DNA of 64,000 nt from Cynocephalus volans (GCF_027409185.1 NC_084469.1:102239835-102303834); one strand, 5' to 3'; shown: positions 43,972 through 56,125, counted from the first letter of the stretch. Program-made: numbers and translations. The notes: a model not told the origin generated them from the sequence alone.

Positions 43972-44397
43972 TTGATTAATTATGAGCTCTGTGCATTGAG
44001 CTCCCAAACTCATACAATTATAAATATCCACCCATGTCTTCCAGTCCTTCAGATACCTGTGTCTCCTCCTCCTAGATTCATCATCTGCGTCAGGAGGCTC
44101 ATGTCTGACTCTGTCTTCTTGTCATTCCTGAGGACGGCGCCTGAGCCATCATCACACACCAAGCAGGGAAGGGGATGTCGATCCATGCTCCGTGGTTGTG
44201 TCCTGGCAGAGAGACAGTGCAGTCCAGTAAGTGCTGGGGAGACACTGCATGCAAAAGAGACTGGAGAAATTTGCCCAATTTTGCTTTCTTCCCACACTGA
44301 TTCTAGCTTCTGTAGCCATCTGTCCCACAAAACTAGGAAATCAGTTTCTTTAAACCATCCCCTAATAATGGAAATAACAAGAGTAGCCTCAATATGA
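43972..44397 (+). other. Unrecognised frame conserved in both arms
   Basis: A 141-codon frame, the counterpart of 31607-31993 on the minus strand. Shared stretch: PPRFIICVRRLMSDSVFLS. There are no transmembrane, signal or family features. It may be coincidental openness in conserved DNA. Confidence 0.3.
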
Positions 44398-44399
44398 GG

Positions 44400-45395
44400 A
44401 ACCTACAGCTAGGGTTTCCGAGTGCCAGTCTATAAGATTTTTTTTAACACTTAAAAAATTAATTTTAATTTTTATCAAGGTGACACAAACCCATACTTAA
44501 CCTAAAATTCAGCACCACTTATAATCTTATGATGACACACAGTGGTCTCTTTCCCTGGACCCCTTTTTCCACCCTTCACACTCCAAAAGCAATATCTTTC
44601 TGTTCTTTTAACTATTTTTTCTGGCATGTATTTCTACATTTCTGCAAAACATTTTATATTGATATTTCTGGATTTGCCAATTTTAGACCCTATTACTAAC
44701 TTCCTGTGATGACAAATGAGACTTAGCTTTTTACGTTGCTTATTGCCTTTCATCTGCATGACTACCATGACACCTCCAAAAAAAGCAACGCAGATTGTGA
44801 TTTTACATCTGAGGATAAGAGCACAGTATTTTAATGTAATTTTTACTAGATCCTAGGGTAGAAAGGGAGTGAAGTCAGGTCTGAATTCAGATGGTGAGAC
44901 TCTATTCGCTGGGCACCTAGACCCAGTGCAGGATCAGCTACAGGGAGAACAGCTGTGGTCACAGGGGGGAATCACAGAAAGGGTTGGTACATCATAATTC
45001 AGGGCCAATCTCTCTCTTGCTTCTGCTCCTAGAGTTTGCCTCATCTGTTCACTTCCTCCTTCATTTTTGTAGTTTATCCCCTCTTGATCTCTAGGGAAGA
45101 CATTAAGTAAGTGTCTTGAGTTCCATTCTTGGTTATCACACAGCTGAGTCTCACACATTTCTGATTCGCCAGAGCCTGTACATTCTTGGCACAGAGCAGA
45201 CTACAGAAACAACAATCTCCCTCGAATATTGAATAGACCCTTCCTCAGTTCACAAAAACAGAGCACGGGCAACAGGCCTTCCACACACTGGGTGGACTCC
45301 TGTTTGTGTTATCATTACTTCCAGTTCCGTCTCTAGAACTAGACCAAGACAAAACACGGCTTTTGTGTATGTGTGTCACGGATTTTCTTTATTTT
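44400..45395. other. Unassigned non-coding sequence
   Basis: No gene or repeat recognised. Confidence 0.4.
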
Positions 45396-45396
45396 T

Positions 45397-45484
45397 TTTG
45401 TGGGTGGCCAGTGCAAGAATCCGAACCCGTGACCTTAGCATTGCAAGGCTTTGCTCTAACCAACAGAGCTAACTGGCCAGCCTA
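45397..45484 (-). repeat. CYN-type SINE, monomer
   Basis: GGGTGGCCAGTGCAAGAATC to GAGCTAACTGGCCAGCC, with a T-rich start. Minus strand. Confidence 0.8.
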
Positions 45485-45485
45485 T

Positions 45486-46063
45486 GCCATGGATTTCCTA
45501 TGGGACTTATCATTTCCCATTTAATGGAATCTACAATAATCAATTATAAAATAAATTATAGAGTTTTATTAAAAATGGAAAGAAAATAGAAAGGGGGAGA
45601 GAGGAAAGGAAGTAAATCTTGTTGTGTGGATTGAGACACATTTTAGGATTTTCTTTCATTCCATGAACAAGTTCCCTTGGATGTGACAGGCTTCTATTTC
45701 TCTGCCTAATAATAGAACAAAAGCCCTTTAAACCATTCCCGAGATTGTATTTCCTCTAGAAACCTGCTGCTCCAAAGGTGATTCCACTTCTAATTTAAAA
45801 AATATCAACTGAATATTAAGTGGCAAACCTCTATTAAGTGACACACACACATCCTAAAGGTAGATGTTACTCTCTCATTTTCAGGTAAGGGCTACCAGCC
45901 CAGACAGGTTGAGAGAGTTACACACACTCTACGTCTAGTGAGTAAGGGATATGGACTCAGACAAAGGACTCCTGACTCTTACCCCAGGGCTATATCCCCT
46001 CTACAAACATAACGATTGTTTTCCTTTCAAACCTGTTTTAGTCCCAGATGAGCAAAAGGAGGT
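45486..46063. other. Unassigned non-coding sequence
   Basis: No gene or repeat family recognised. Confidence 0.4.
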
Positions 46064-46073
46064 AGAAACATCC

Positions 46074-46418
46074 TTTTCTTTTTTTTTTTTTTAACTTATT
46101 TAACTTTATCAATATACAATGTAGTTGATTTTCATGTCCCTTTACGGATTCCTTCCTCCCCCCTCCCCCCTCCCACCCATCAACATCATATCTGTTCACT
46201 TCTCTTAACAAGTTCAAGGAATTGTGATTGTTGTGTATCCCACGCCCCCATTTGTTTGTTTGTTTGTTTGTTTGTTTGTTTATAGCTCCCACAAATAAGT
46301 GAGAAAATGTGGTATTTTTCTTTCTGTACAATGGAATTCTACTCCGTTATAAAAATGAATGAAATATTACCATTCACAGCAACATGGATGGACTTAGAAA
46401 AAAATTATGTTAATTGAA
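46074..46418 (-). mobile_element. Short twin-primed LINE-1
   Basis: Minus-oriented L1 3' end (46074-46326, poly-T left, (TTTG)n inside) followed by a plus-oriented piece (46327-46418, 'acaatggaattctactccg' onwards). In the L1 consensus that piece lies just upstream of the break. AGAAACATCC duplicates on both sides (46064-46073 and 46419-46428). Confidence 0.88.
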
Positions 46419-46428
46419 AGAAACATCC

Positions 46429-47417
46429 AATTCTTCTCATAGGATTTGGCAAGTTTATCTGTGAATTACGGGAATGAGTCAGGTGGTTTACAGGGACCTT
46501 ATCACAGACAGAGTTCAGGGATCTTTCTGATTCTGTGTCTTAAAAATAAGAGCATTTTTAAATTGTGCCCAATTTTCTATTGGAAAAACAAATGTAGGTA
46601 ATTAATATTAAAATGTAACATGTATTAATTTTTACAATGCAAACCACTATCTTTTATGAATATACCTTACAGAAATTTTCAATTGTGTGACATGGAGGGA
46701 GGCACAAAAATTGTCTGAGCATTTTTGTAATAAAAAATTGAAAAATAATTTGAAGTTCATCCCCAGGTAATATTATGCATCATTTAAAGTGTTTGAAATG
46801 GATGTATGGATGTCACAGAGAGACTTAAAACACAGTTTTGCGGTAAACGAGAATTTCTAAGAAAACAATATGTGTGGTGTGATAGCATTTAGATAAGTAA
46901 TAAAGAAAACTGTTTATAGATAAACAAATCAATTTTAATAGTATGGAAACATTGAAAAGGAAACTACATCCAATGAATTCACAACAGTATTTGCTTCTGG
47001 GCACCTCAAGTGCTAAGGAATGGGATCAGGAAGGGATAGCAAAAGCCTTTTTTTATTGGTAAGAAATATGAATTCAGAAGCAAGTATTACTAAATATTGA
47101 TATTCCAATATGAGAGTGGGAAATAATGGTAGTAATAATAATAGGTAACATAAACGGAACATTTACAGAGTGCCTGTCAATTGTTCTCCACTCTAGCTGG
47201 TATGTTAGTATTACCAAAGGACTTACATGTGGTGATTCTGGTTTAAATCTTTCTAGAATGTGGTCAAAGCACCAGTAAATTTTGTAACATTGACAGGTAG
47301 TTATAATGATCAATCAGCATTGAGAACCACTGTCTAAGCCCCTTAAAATTATTACTTAATTTAATTTCAAAAAGCAATCTTATACAATAGGTCAGTTTAA
47401 TATACCCATTTTAAAGA
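46429..47417. other. Unassigned non-coding sequence
   Basis: AT-rich sequence. No feature recognised. Confidence 0.4.
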
Positions 47418-47488
47418 TGAGCATATAACACCAAGGTCAAGAATTTGGATTCCCATACTGGCCAGCCACCAAAAAAAAAAAAAAAAAT
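47418..47488 (+). repeat. CYN-type SINE, 5' truncated
   Basis: 'gcatataacaccaaggtcaa', 'ccatactggccagccacc', then 17 or more A. The 5' half of the tRNA unit is missing. Confidence 0.75.
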
Positions 47489-48300
47489 CTACCTGGGTAT
47501 TTGTAATATTATTTTCTGTCCTTTTTCCTTTTGAGCTTTTCCCAGATTATCTCATGTTTTGACCTGCTGTGAGAATTGAACCTGCGTTACCTTCACTTAG
47601 TAGGTAAATTACGGAGAAATGCAATCCCTTTATAAGAACGAATTGACTTGCAAAGCTCTTAAGCTGGGATAAAAAGGCCAATTTAAGGTTTTGGACCTTG
47701 CGTTGGTCCTACATTTCTCAATTGTACATGGGAACTGTGGATTGGAAGAGAGAACACTTCACAAATGTTTAGAATTAGAAATATTTTTGAGAAATTTTAC
47801 CACACCACAATAAACAAAAATCAAACCCAGCTTCTGATATTTCGCTGAGATTATGTAGAATTAACAGAAAATAACCCTTCAAAAAAAATAGGTACACAGT
47901 ATTCATTAATCACTAATTATTGTTTAATCATTGGTGCATTATAAATTAATACCATCTTCAGAATCACTGTTGCCATTATGATTTTGTGCATTTAAGAAAA
48001 ACAAATTCATCACAATGTGAAGTCTATATACACCCACTTTGGAAACACTGGTCCACCAAGAACAAATATTTAGATATTTGAATTACGTATGAAAAGACTT
48101 TTACCAGACAGCCCACACGTTTGAGTGAGCACTTATCTCCATGGAAGGGGGGTGGCGTAAAATTGAATAATGGTAAAAACTCATGAAGATGACTGGCATA
48201 AAAAGTGATATGTGAACATCTGATTTTGGTTTAGAAACTAGTTCATGTAGTTTTAGTTCTTCTAGGAAAACATTCCAAATCAAGGGAATTTCTTTCTTTT
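47489..48300. other. Unassigned non-coding sequence
   Basis: No feature recognised. Confidence 0.4.
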
Positions 48301-48329
48301 TTAACCTGTTTGTTTCTTTTTTTCTTTCT

Positions 48330-48660
48330 TTTTATAGCATTTTAGTTTTACATAGAACAGAAAGTACAGATAATTCCCATACCCTCCATCAACCCACATA
48401 TAAAGTTTCTCCTATTATTGGTGTCTTACATTAGTGTGGTCCATTTGCTATAATTACAAATCAATTTTGATATATTATTAATTTCACACTAGGATTTCCT
48501 CTTTGTATTGCACAGTTCTATGAGTTTGGACAAATGCATAATGTCATGTATTCACTATTACTGAATCATACGGAATAGTATAGCTACTCCCCCAAATCCT
48601 CTGTGCTCCACCAATTCATCCCTCCCTTCCTCCATCTCTTCCTCATCACTCAAATCAAAG
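48330..48660 (-). mobile_element. Old LINE-1 3' region, minus strand
   Basis: 'ttagttttacatagaacag', 'cccataccctccatcaaccc', 'gtgtggtccatttgctataa' and 'tttggacaaatgcataatg' are typical of old L1M 3' UTRs on the minus strand. Confidence 0.65.
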
Positions 48661-49430
48661 GGATTTCTTATACTGAATTTATGTAAGATAAAGTGCTACT
48701 GACTGCATGTGGGGAAAATAGGATAATTTAGTCAGGCTCCCTTGGCTCAGTTCTGGTTGGGGTCAAGCAGCACATTCTTAATTCTTTGTAAACAAGTTGT
48801 GTGGATGGAGTTAGTGCGCATATGCTCCAATGTATCTTTTTAGTTTCATTGCTATTGTATGTTCATCAGTTTGTGAAAAGGGCTGGATGGCAGAGAGCTT
48901 GCATCTAAAAATAGAACAGGTTTACTCTGCTGGCAGCTGTTGAGTTTTTCTTTGGACTTTGCCAGTTGCAGTTGAGTTTCTGAATTTCTCTGTGGACTGC
49001 TTGGATGATAGTGTTGTGTGTGCTGAATAAAGGCTATTCCTTCAAGTAAGGCACCAAGGACATTTTTCCAGTTACCTAACACATAGATCTGTGTGTGAAG
49101 GGTTTGTGAATGGGCTCGAGGGGTCTGTGAGCCCCAGACCCTAGCCCTAGCTCTACACTGCATCTCAGTGCCCTGTAATAAAAATAATTATTTTTCTTGA
49201 AGAGAGAAGCATATTTTGTATTTCATATATTCTCTTCAAAACTAGGGGCCTGATACTCTACTGTGTTAATGAACTTCTTACCTCAAATTGTCCTTCTTCC
49301 TCTGCCTTTCTGGGCTCAGTCTCTCCAAACTGGGTGTATATAGGAGCATGTGAACAGCACAGACACTAATAAAGAAATAATTCTCAGCCATCTATCTTTT
49401 CGTTGTGGTGAGAAAATTGGAAAGCCTCCA
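48661..49430. other. Unassigned non-coding sequence
   Basis: No feature recognised. A 103-codon minus frame (48852-49163) has no recognisable domain. Confidence 0.4.
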
Positions 49431-49434
49431 TTCT

Positions 49435-49640
49435 TGCTATTTTGAAATGTACAGTATATTATTAACTATAGTCACCCTACTGTGTAATGGAACACTAGGA
49501 CTTATTCCTCCTACCTGCGATTTTGTACCTGTTGACTGACCTCTCCCCATCCTACTCTCTTCCTCCCCTTCCCAGACTCTGGTACCCACTACTCTACTTT
49601 CTACGACCCCATATTTATGTAGAATTATTATATGTCAGTT
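49435..49640 (-). mobile_element. Old LINE-1 3' end, minus strand
   Basis: 'gtatattattaactatagtc', 'caccctactgtgtaatgg' and 'ggtacccactactctacttt' are L1M 3' UTR wording. It ends just upstream of the OR flank. Confidence 0.7.
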
Positions 49641-49826
49641 AAAAATGAGTGAACACATTTACAAAAAGAGTTTTAGGAAGAGTTTGCACCTGAGAAATAT
49701 TGCTAAAATTACCAAGATGTGTGGTCCTCAAGTGTGAATACTTTCCTTGTAAATTGCTTAGTTAGGTGCCTCTATACTTTTGTGTGTCCCAACACTCTCT
49801 TCTTTGTCATAAGGTGTCCCAGCAAC

Positions 49827-50753
49827 ATGAAACCACAGAATCTAACAACAGTCTCCGAATTCCTTCTCCTGGGACTTTCAGATGATCTTGAACTGCAGCC
49901 CATCCTCTTTGGTCTGTTCCTGCACATGTACCTGGTCACAGTGGTTGGGAATTTACTCATCATCCTGGCCATCAGCTCTGACTCCCACCTCCACACCCCC
50001 ATGTACTTCTTCCTCTCCAACCTGTCCTTGGCTGATGTGGGTTTCAGCAGCACTACAATCCCCAAGATGCTGATGAACATACAGACACACAGCAAATCCA
50101 TCAGCTATGCAGGCTGCCTCACTCAAGTGTCCTTTTTTTATCTTTTTGGATGTTTGGACAATCTAATTCTTGCTGTGATGGCCTATGACAGGTTGGTGGC
50201 CATTTGTTACCCACTGCAATACCCAGTCATCATGAGCCCCTGCCTCTGTGGCTTGTTGGTCCTGGTGTCTTTTCTCATCAGTCTTTTTAACTCCCAGATG
50301 CACCGCATGATAGTGTCACAACTTACCTTCTGCTCAGATGTGGAAATTCCTCATTTCTCCTGTGACCCTCCTCAACTCCTCCACTTTGCCTGTTCTGACA
50401 CCTCCACTAATTACATATTAATGTATTTTATTGCTGCCATCTTTGGTGGTGTTCCAGTCTCAGGGATCCTTTATTCTTATGCTAGAATTGTTTCCTCCAT
50501 CCTGAGAGTCTCATCAGCAGGTGGGAAATATAAAGCCTTCTCCACCTGTGGCTCTCACCTGTCAGTTGTTTGCTTATTTTATGGAACTGGCCTTGGCGTA
50601 TACCTCAGTTCAGTTGTTCATTCTCCCAAGAAGAGTGTGGTGGCCTCAGTGATGTACACCGTGGTCACCCCCATGCTGAACCCCTTCATCTATAACCTGA
50701 GGAACAGGGACATCAAACGGGCCCTGTGGAGGATTATTAACAGAACCGCCTAA
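49827..50753 (+). CDS. Olfactory receptor, family 7-like, apparently intact
   Basis: A 308-residue, single-exon, seven-helix odorant GPCR of the olfactory sensory neuron membrane, signalling through Golf. Visible marks: N-glycosylation site NLT (5-7), GN in helix 1 (41-42), [16 protein letters not shown] (55-70), Cys97 for the extracellular disulphide, [10 protein letters not shown] (118-127), SYARI (217-221), [11 protein letters not shown] (236-246) and PMLNPFIY (282-289). Length and motifs are normal. An in-frame ATG at 49719 would add 36 residues, but the ATG at 49827 aligns with other ORs. The best remembered resemblance is to OR7G/OR7A. The usual HPL after AIC is YPL. The flank from about 49660 also matches the two OR pseudogenes, so all three belong to one local duplication series. 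Expression cannot be judged. Confidence 0.93.
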   Translation: MKPQNLTTVSEFLLLGLSDDLELQPILFGLFLHMYLVTVVGNLLIILAISSDSHLHTPMYFFLSNLSLADVGFSSTTIPKMLMNIQTHSKSISYAGCLTQVSFFYLFGCLDNLILAVMAYDRLVAICYPLQYPVIMSPCLCGLLVLVSFLISLFNSQMHRMIVSQLTFCSDVEIPHFSCDPPQLLHFACSDTSTNYILMYFIAAIFGGVPVSGILYSYARIVSSILRVSSAGGKYKAFSTCGSHLSVVCLFYGTGLGVYLSSVVHSPKKSVVASVMYTVVTPMLNPFIYNLRNRDIKRALWRIINRTA

Positions 50754-52040
50754 TCTCAATACCTGTGCTCTCCATTTTGATTCATAGGACTAGAAAAGGC
50801 AGAAAAATCAACCATGGGCAACAAGGAAACCTGAATGTGCCCTTGTGTATATGCACCCACATGACTCTGATTTGTTTGCACAATTGTTTCTGTTAGAATA
50901 AGTTGGATCTTCCACTTAAGTGACAGTCACTCCCGGATTATACATAGTACCTCAGTACATCTGTCTCACTTTCCTTTTCCATTACTCGGGTCTTGTAGCC
51001 ATGAGCAGTCTTGTTTTCTACCACTGCAAAACAATCAGACCTCTTTCATTCTTTTTATTTCTTATCTCTATACTTTTCCTATTATTTTTTTCTATTTGTT
51101 AGGAGGATCTAAAACTCTACTTGTAGGACCAAGACATCTACTTAACTCTTCCTCCTTAATGATTTTGAGTAGATTTGTGAGCAGGTATGGTGACTAATTT
51201 TCTCTCCAAAATGAGGTATTTTGAGATTTAAGTGGGCACTGTGAATGTTTAGTTTGAATAAATAGTTATTTACTAGGACTTTCCTACTGGACATAGAATT
51301 ACCATGGAAAAGATGGGAGAGGACATGTCAGAACAGATGATTTTTCACAATTTTTTGATAATGACCCAATGTCTCATAATATATATATATGTAATTAAAT
51401 GTATACTCCCACATGCACAAACACATATATATAGACATATATTATTCTGTGTATATATAGCTAATACAATGCAACTAATGTATTCATATATCAAAATTTT
51501 ATCTCATGAAATATCTATAAGTTATAGCATTGTTTTTCTTTAGAAAAAAGGCTTAAAAGTAATTAACCAACCATGAAATCTAAAAAGTGAGAAAAATGAC
51601 ACCATAACCAATCCAAAAAGGTAGAAGAAAATAATGAATATAAGGACAAATAGTATTGTAATACAAAAAAACTACAGTAGCAAGCATTAATGTGTCCAAA
51701 ATTTGATTTCTAGAGAGGGTTCACAAAACTCATTCTCTTTTGCAAGAGAATAAGAAAAGATGCAGCAAATACTGTAAAAGAAAACTGGCACATAAGTATA
51801 GAGTAGGATAGAAAACAAGGGAATGTTATGAACATGTTAATGTTTACAACATAAATGAAATGGATCTATTCTTAGAAAATTATAAACAATTGTGACTGGT
51901 TCAAGAAGATATTATAAGCCAACCTTTAATAACTAACCATCTATAGTTCTTTCATGCATAAAGCATGTCACTCAGTGCTTAAAAATACACACACTAGAAT
52001 AAAATGTTTTTATGTGAAATTTCACCAGTCATTTAAAGTA
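50754..52040. other. Unassigned 3' flank of the OR gene
   Basis: No gene or repeat recognised. AT-rich, with (TA)n-like stretches near 51375-51460. Confidence 0.4.
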
Positions 52041-52051
52041 CAGATCCTTCC

Positions 52052-52351
52052 TGGCTGTGAAGGGGCCTGGGGCATCAGCCACGCCCCCACCCCACATCCA
52101 TAACCAGCCCAGCAAGGACCACCCAGCCGCTTCAGGAAGGTCCTGGTTTCTCCTACCAAAAATGGGCGGGGATACCACAGGCCATGACCAGAGCTCCCTC
52201 CTTCCTCCTCATCCCACCCTGTTTCACTCCCCCTTACCCTCTCCCCCTCCACCTCAACTGCGCTGCAACACCTAAGAATGTAAAAAAAGTAATAATATAA
52301 ATTAATTAATTAATTAGAAAAAATAAATCTAATGTTAAAAGAAAAAAAAAG
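52052..52351 (+). mobile_element. Unidentified 300-bp retroposed insert
   Basis: A GC-rich, C/T-rich body (to about 52270) is followed by an A/T-rich tail with AATTAATTAATTAATT and a final run of A. CAGATCCTTCC duplicates exactly on both sides (52041-52051 and 52352-52362). These are hallmarks of L1-driven insertion. I do not recognise the body. It could be part of an L1 UTR, a retrocopy of a non-coding RNA, or a 3' UTR fragment. Confidence 0.65.
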
Positions 52352-52362
52352 CAGATCCTTCC

Positions 52363-52689
52363 AATCTTGTATAAATTTTTACAAGGAACAGAGAAAGAGG
52401 GAATGTCCATTTTATGAATTTAATTGGAACCTGATACCGAAACTGAAGACATGCCATGGCACACTAATGAGTAACTGGGAGGTAAGAATACTTAAAAATA
52501 GTAGGAGAATTAGGAGGGTACTTCACTGCCTTGACACATTAAACAAGAGATTATATGATTATTTCATTATATACAAAACTATGATAAATTTCAACATTCA
52601 ATAATAGAATCCATTTTTGTGTCCATTAAACTGTTTCTTGCTAACCCTCCTCCCCCTTTCCCACCATTAGTAATCACAGTTCTGTTCTC
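52363..52689. other. Unassigned non-coding sequence
   Basis: No feature recognised. Confidence 0.4.
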
Positions 52690-52835
52690 TCTATTGCATT
52701 TTGTAATTATCAATATGCTAATTATCCCAATCTGAGCCTCACATACTGCATACAAATATTGACAGTCAGCTCTTTACACCACAAATATGTACAATCAATT
52801 GTTTCAATTAAAAAATAATTTAAAAAAATTAAAGA
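52690..52835 (+). mobile_element. LINE-1 3' end fragment
   Basis: 'ctaattatcccaatctgag', 'ttgacagtcagctcttta' and 'aatatgtacaatcaattg', ending in AAAAAATAA. Same family of ends as 13395-13605. Confidence 0.7.
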
Positions 52836-53279
52836 CCTTGGAGAATATTAAGACTAGAAGAAACATGCTTTATGTTGATTAAAAAAATGCAGCAAAACTC
52901 TTTAGCAATTACAATTAATAAAAGAACATTAGAAGCATTACACTTTCAAGGGTAAAAAACAAGAATGTTTACCATATTTACTTCTGAGTTTTGCAGTCGG
53001 AGGTAGGGTGGTGGCAGGAAATGAAGACATGAAGTGTAAAGACCAGAATAGGAGAAATGAAATTGTAGACATTCTAAGATGATATTATTGAGGATAAGGA
53101 ACAGAATACTTTATAGACAAATCATTAGGTTTAATAATAGAGTATATGAAGATGTTTGCATGGTTTTTACACAAAAATAAAATCTATTTCTGTACACTAA
53201 AAGCAGAATTATAATTTAATTTTAAGGCACCACTTACAACAGACACCAAAATTTAACAAACTACTTTTACTAAAGTTAT

Positions 53280-53372
53280 ATGAGGGTACTTAGAAAACTT
53301 TGTGGGAAAATGAATGAAAAGATAATACAAATCTCTCCATGAACTTTTTGAAGTACCCTCATTGGTTTAATT
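53280..53372. mobile_element. Palindromic MITE
   Basis: Inverted ends ATGAGGGTACTT and AAGTACCCTCAT, with extended complementarity toward the middle, form a 93-bp hairpin. A second, degraded copy is at 19216-19350. It is probably a mariner-like non-autonomous element, without coding capacity. Confidence 0.65.
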
Positions 53373-54670
53373 GGAAAACATTAAAAATGATGTAAATAAT
53401 TGGGTTATACCATGTCTAGGAATAGAAAAACCTAACATTCTAAGAATGTCACCTTTTCCCAACTTAACCTATTCTCCAATGAAATTACAGCCAATTCCCC
53501 AATAAGATTTTGTGGCATTTGGCAAAGAGGTTCCAAAATATGTCTGGAACAACAGTGACCGTACAGTGAAATAGAGGGTTTTGCCCTAAGAGGCATCAAG
53601 TGTTATTATAAAACTATTTGATTTCAGAGGATGTGAATTGTCTCAGGAATAGAAAAGGGGAACAGTGGGCCAGAATGGAGTCCGGAGATGGACCAAAACA
53701 TGTATGTAAACTTGATGCCACAGCTAACACCCTGTATGAGTCCAGAAATAATGTACTATTCAATACAAGTTTCTGAAGAAATTGATTATACAGAATGAAG
53801 CTCTACCGAGTAGAGAAAATAACCTGTTGGACATGGAAAAGCCTGTGCTTTGGTGCCATTTCATAAATTTGAGTCATGCCCTCCTAGTGCTTGGATAAGT
53901 CGTTAAAGGTAATGTAAACCACGGTTGGTAATTTAAAATTCTTAAGTGGATGGAAGCTCAGTTACGTGTTCATATGCTGTGGGGAAAATCATAGTGTTAT
54001 GTAGTGGAGATGGGTGTGAAGACGCTGCTTTAGAAAGATCAGTCATTAAAAATGTAAGATGAGACTTGAATGTGAAAAGGAGCCAGTCATATGATGTGTT
54101 GAAGAAATATAAGTTTGTATCATAATCACAGTCATATTTTGAATGCATGGACTCTCCAAAGACGATGTGCTGGGAAGCTGTCCTCGAGTGGTGGTGCTGA
54201 CTGTTTATCTGCTGAAAGAAGGAACCTCCATTATCACTTCACCATGCTCACCTTGGGGGTGAAATGGACCTCTCCCTTGTAAAAACCAAGATTCCCCAGT
54301 ACATAGTGATTCCGTGTGTTTCTTTTGATGGTGGCAATGAGTTCAATATTTTCTTTTTCCTTTAGGGGAGAGTCCTCTCCACAATATACTATTGTTCTAC
54401 ATCTGTTATTATTAAATTGCACTCCCTCTAAAAAATATCAAACAATACAGTCCCTTAAATTAATGAATTGATTTCTACCTAATTGCTATCTGTGGGGTCC
54501 CTCATTCTAGATCTGCACTGTTTTATATGCAGGTACATGTGGCTATTGAGCACTCGAAATGTGGTAATGCAACTGAGATACTGAATGTTAATTTTATAAT
54601 TCTAATTAATATAAATGTGAATGGTAAAGCTGAAACAGCATAAAAATTGTTATACTGCTTACATGTTAAA
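53373..54670. other. Unassigned non-coding sequence
   Basis: No feature recognised. Confidence 0.4.
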
Positions 54671-54675
54671 AAATG

Positions 54676-54790
54676 TTGGTATCCATGGGGGATTGTTTTC
54701 AGGACCCCCAGTGGATACCAAAATCCATGGATGCAGCCCCACAGTTGGCCCTGTGGAGCCCATGGATATAAAAAGTGGACCTACTGTATA
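54676..54790 (+). mobile_element. Tigger/MER2-like DNA transposon fragment
   Basis: 'ggtatccatgggggattg', 'aggacccccagtggatacc', 'aaaatccatggatgcagc' and CAGTTGGCCCT match remembered ends of MER2-group (pogo/Tigger) elements. The interior is missing. Confidence 0.55.
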
Positions 54791-55189
54791 TTGGATGGTT
54801 TGGCTTGAATAATATACACAATTAAAATTAATTTCATTTGTTTTTCCTTATGTTTTTAATGTGGCTACCAGAAAACTTAACATTACGTATATGTTTTATA
54901 TAATATTTCTGTTGGACAGAATTACTTTAGACAATAAGAGATTCTCTGGGAAGGGGATGACATATAAAATCCAGAATAAAAGACTTAGTGTGTCTTTTTA
55001 AATAAAAATAATTTGCTCCCACTTAAAAAAAAGAAACACCATGATCACAATAATAACTGATAGTCATTAAAATGAAACACACTTAGGAACATTTTCTGTT
55101 CACCAAAGAACAGTATGTACATCAATCCCTTCTGACTTGAGAAGACTTCTCAGGTGTAACCTCTGCAAGAAACTCATTGAAAATTGATT

Positions 55190-56125
55190 TTAGCAGCCAA
55201 TAGAATGACAGAAAGTATTTGCAAACAACATATCTGATAAGGTGTTAATATCCAAAATACGTAAGGAACTCAAACAACTCAAAAGTAAAAAACCAACCTG
55301 ATTTTTAAAAAAGTACCAAGAATCTGAATAGACATTACTCAGAAGAAGAAATGCAAATAGGCAATAGGTATATGATAAATGCTCATCATCACTAATCATC
55401 AGAGAAATTCAAATTAAATCCACAATGAGATAGCACCACACACCTGTTAGAATGGCCATTATCAAAAAGACAAAGGATAACTCCTATGGAAGAGAATGTA
55501 AAGAAAAGGGAACCTGCACACTGTTGTTGGGAATGCAAGTTTGTAGAGCCGTTATGGAGAACAGCGTGGAGGTCCCTCAAAAAGTTAAAAATAGAACTAT
55601 GAGGTGATTCCACACCCTCCCTTCTGGGCGTATATTCAAAGAAAATAAAATCAGTATGTTGAAGAGGTATCTGCACTCCCATGTTCAATGCAGCAGTATT
55701 CACAATAGCCAAGATATGAGATCAACCTAAGTATCTGTCAATGGATGAATTGATAACAAAAATATGGAATATATATACACACACAAACACACACACACAA
55801 TGGTATAATATTCATCCACAAAATGGAAGACAATACTGTCATCTTTGATATGGTGGACGAACCTAGAGGACATTATGTTAAGTAATCTAAGCCAGGCACG
55901 GGAAGAAAAATACCTCATGATCTCACTTACATATGTGGAATGTAATCATTTGAAGTCATCAAATAGTGAATAAAATTGTGGTTACCTGAGGCTGGGAGTT
56001 GGGAATTGGGGGGATATTGAACAAAGGATACAGAGTTTCAATTAGATAAAAGAAGTAAGTTCAAGAGATCTATTGTACAACGTGGTGAGAATGGTTAATA
56101 ACAATATATTGTATTCTTGAAAGCT
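55190..56125 (+). mobile_element. Old LINE-1, ORF2 end and 3' UTR
   Basis: Plus-strand L1 with 'ctgataaggtgttaatatcc', 'gaaatgcaaataggcaatag', 'acctgttagaatggccat' and 'gttacctgaggctggg'. It is heavily mutated and carries a (CA)n stretch near 55778. Confidence 0.8.

Larger units (their letters stand above)
37880..44300 (-). repeat. Inverted duplication, right arm
   Basis: Mirror of 31600-37850. It carries its own later insertions: L1 3' end 38690-39110, twin-primed L1 39225-40318 and an L1 pair 41720-43290. It has lost about 0.7 kb that is unique to the left arm (32050-32640 and flanks). Confidence 0.85.

Noticed and set aside
49719-49826. 36-residue N-terminal extension of the intact OR
   Set aside because: The ATG at 49827 aligns with known OR starts and with the right-arm pseudogene start. 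The extension resembles the non-coding flank shared with the other copies.
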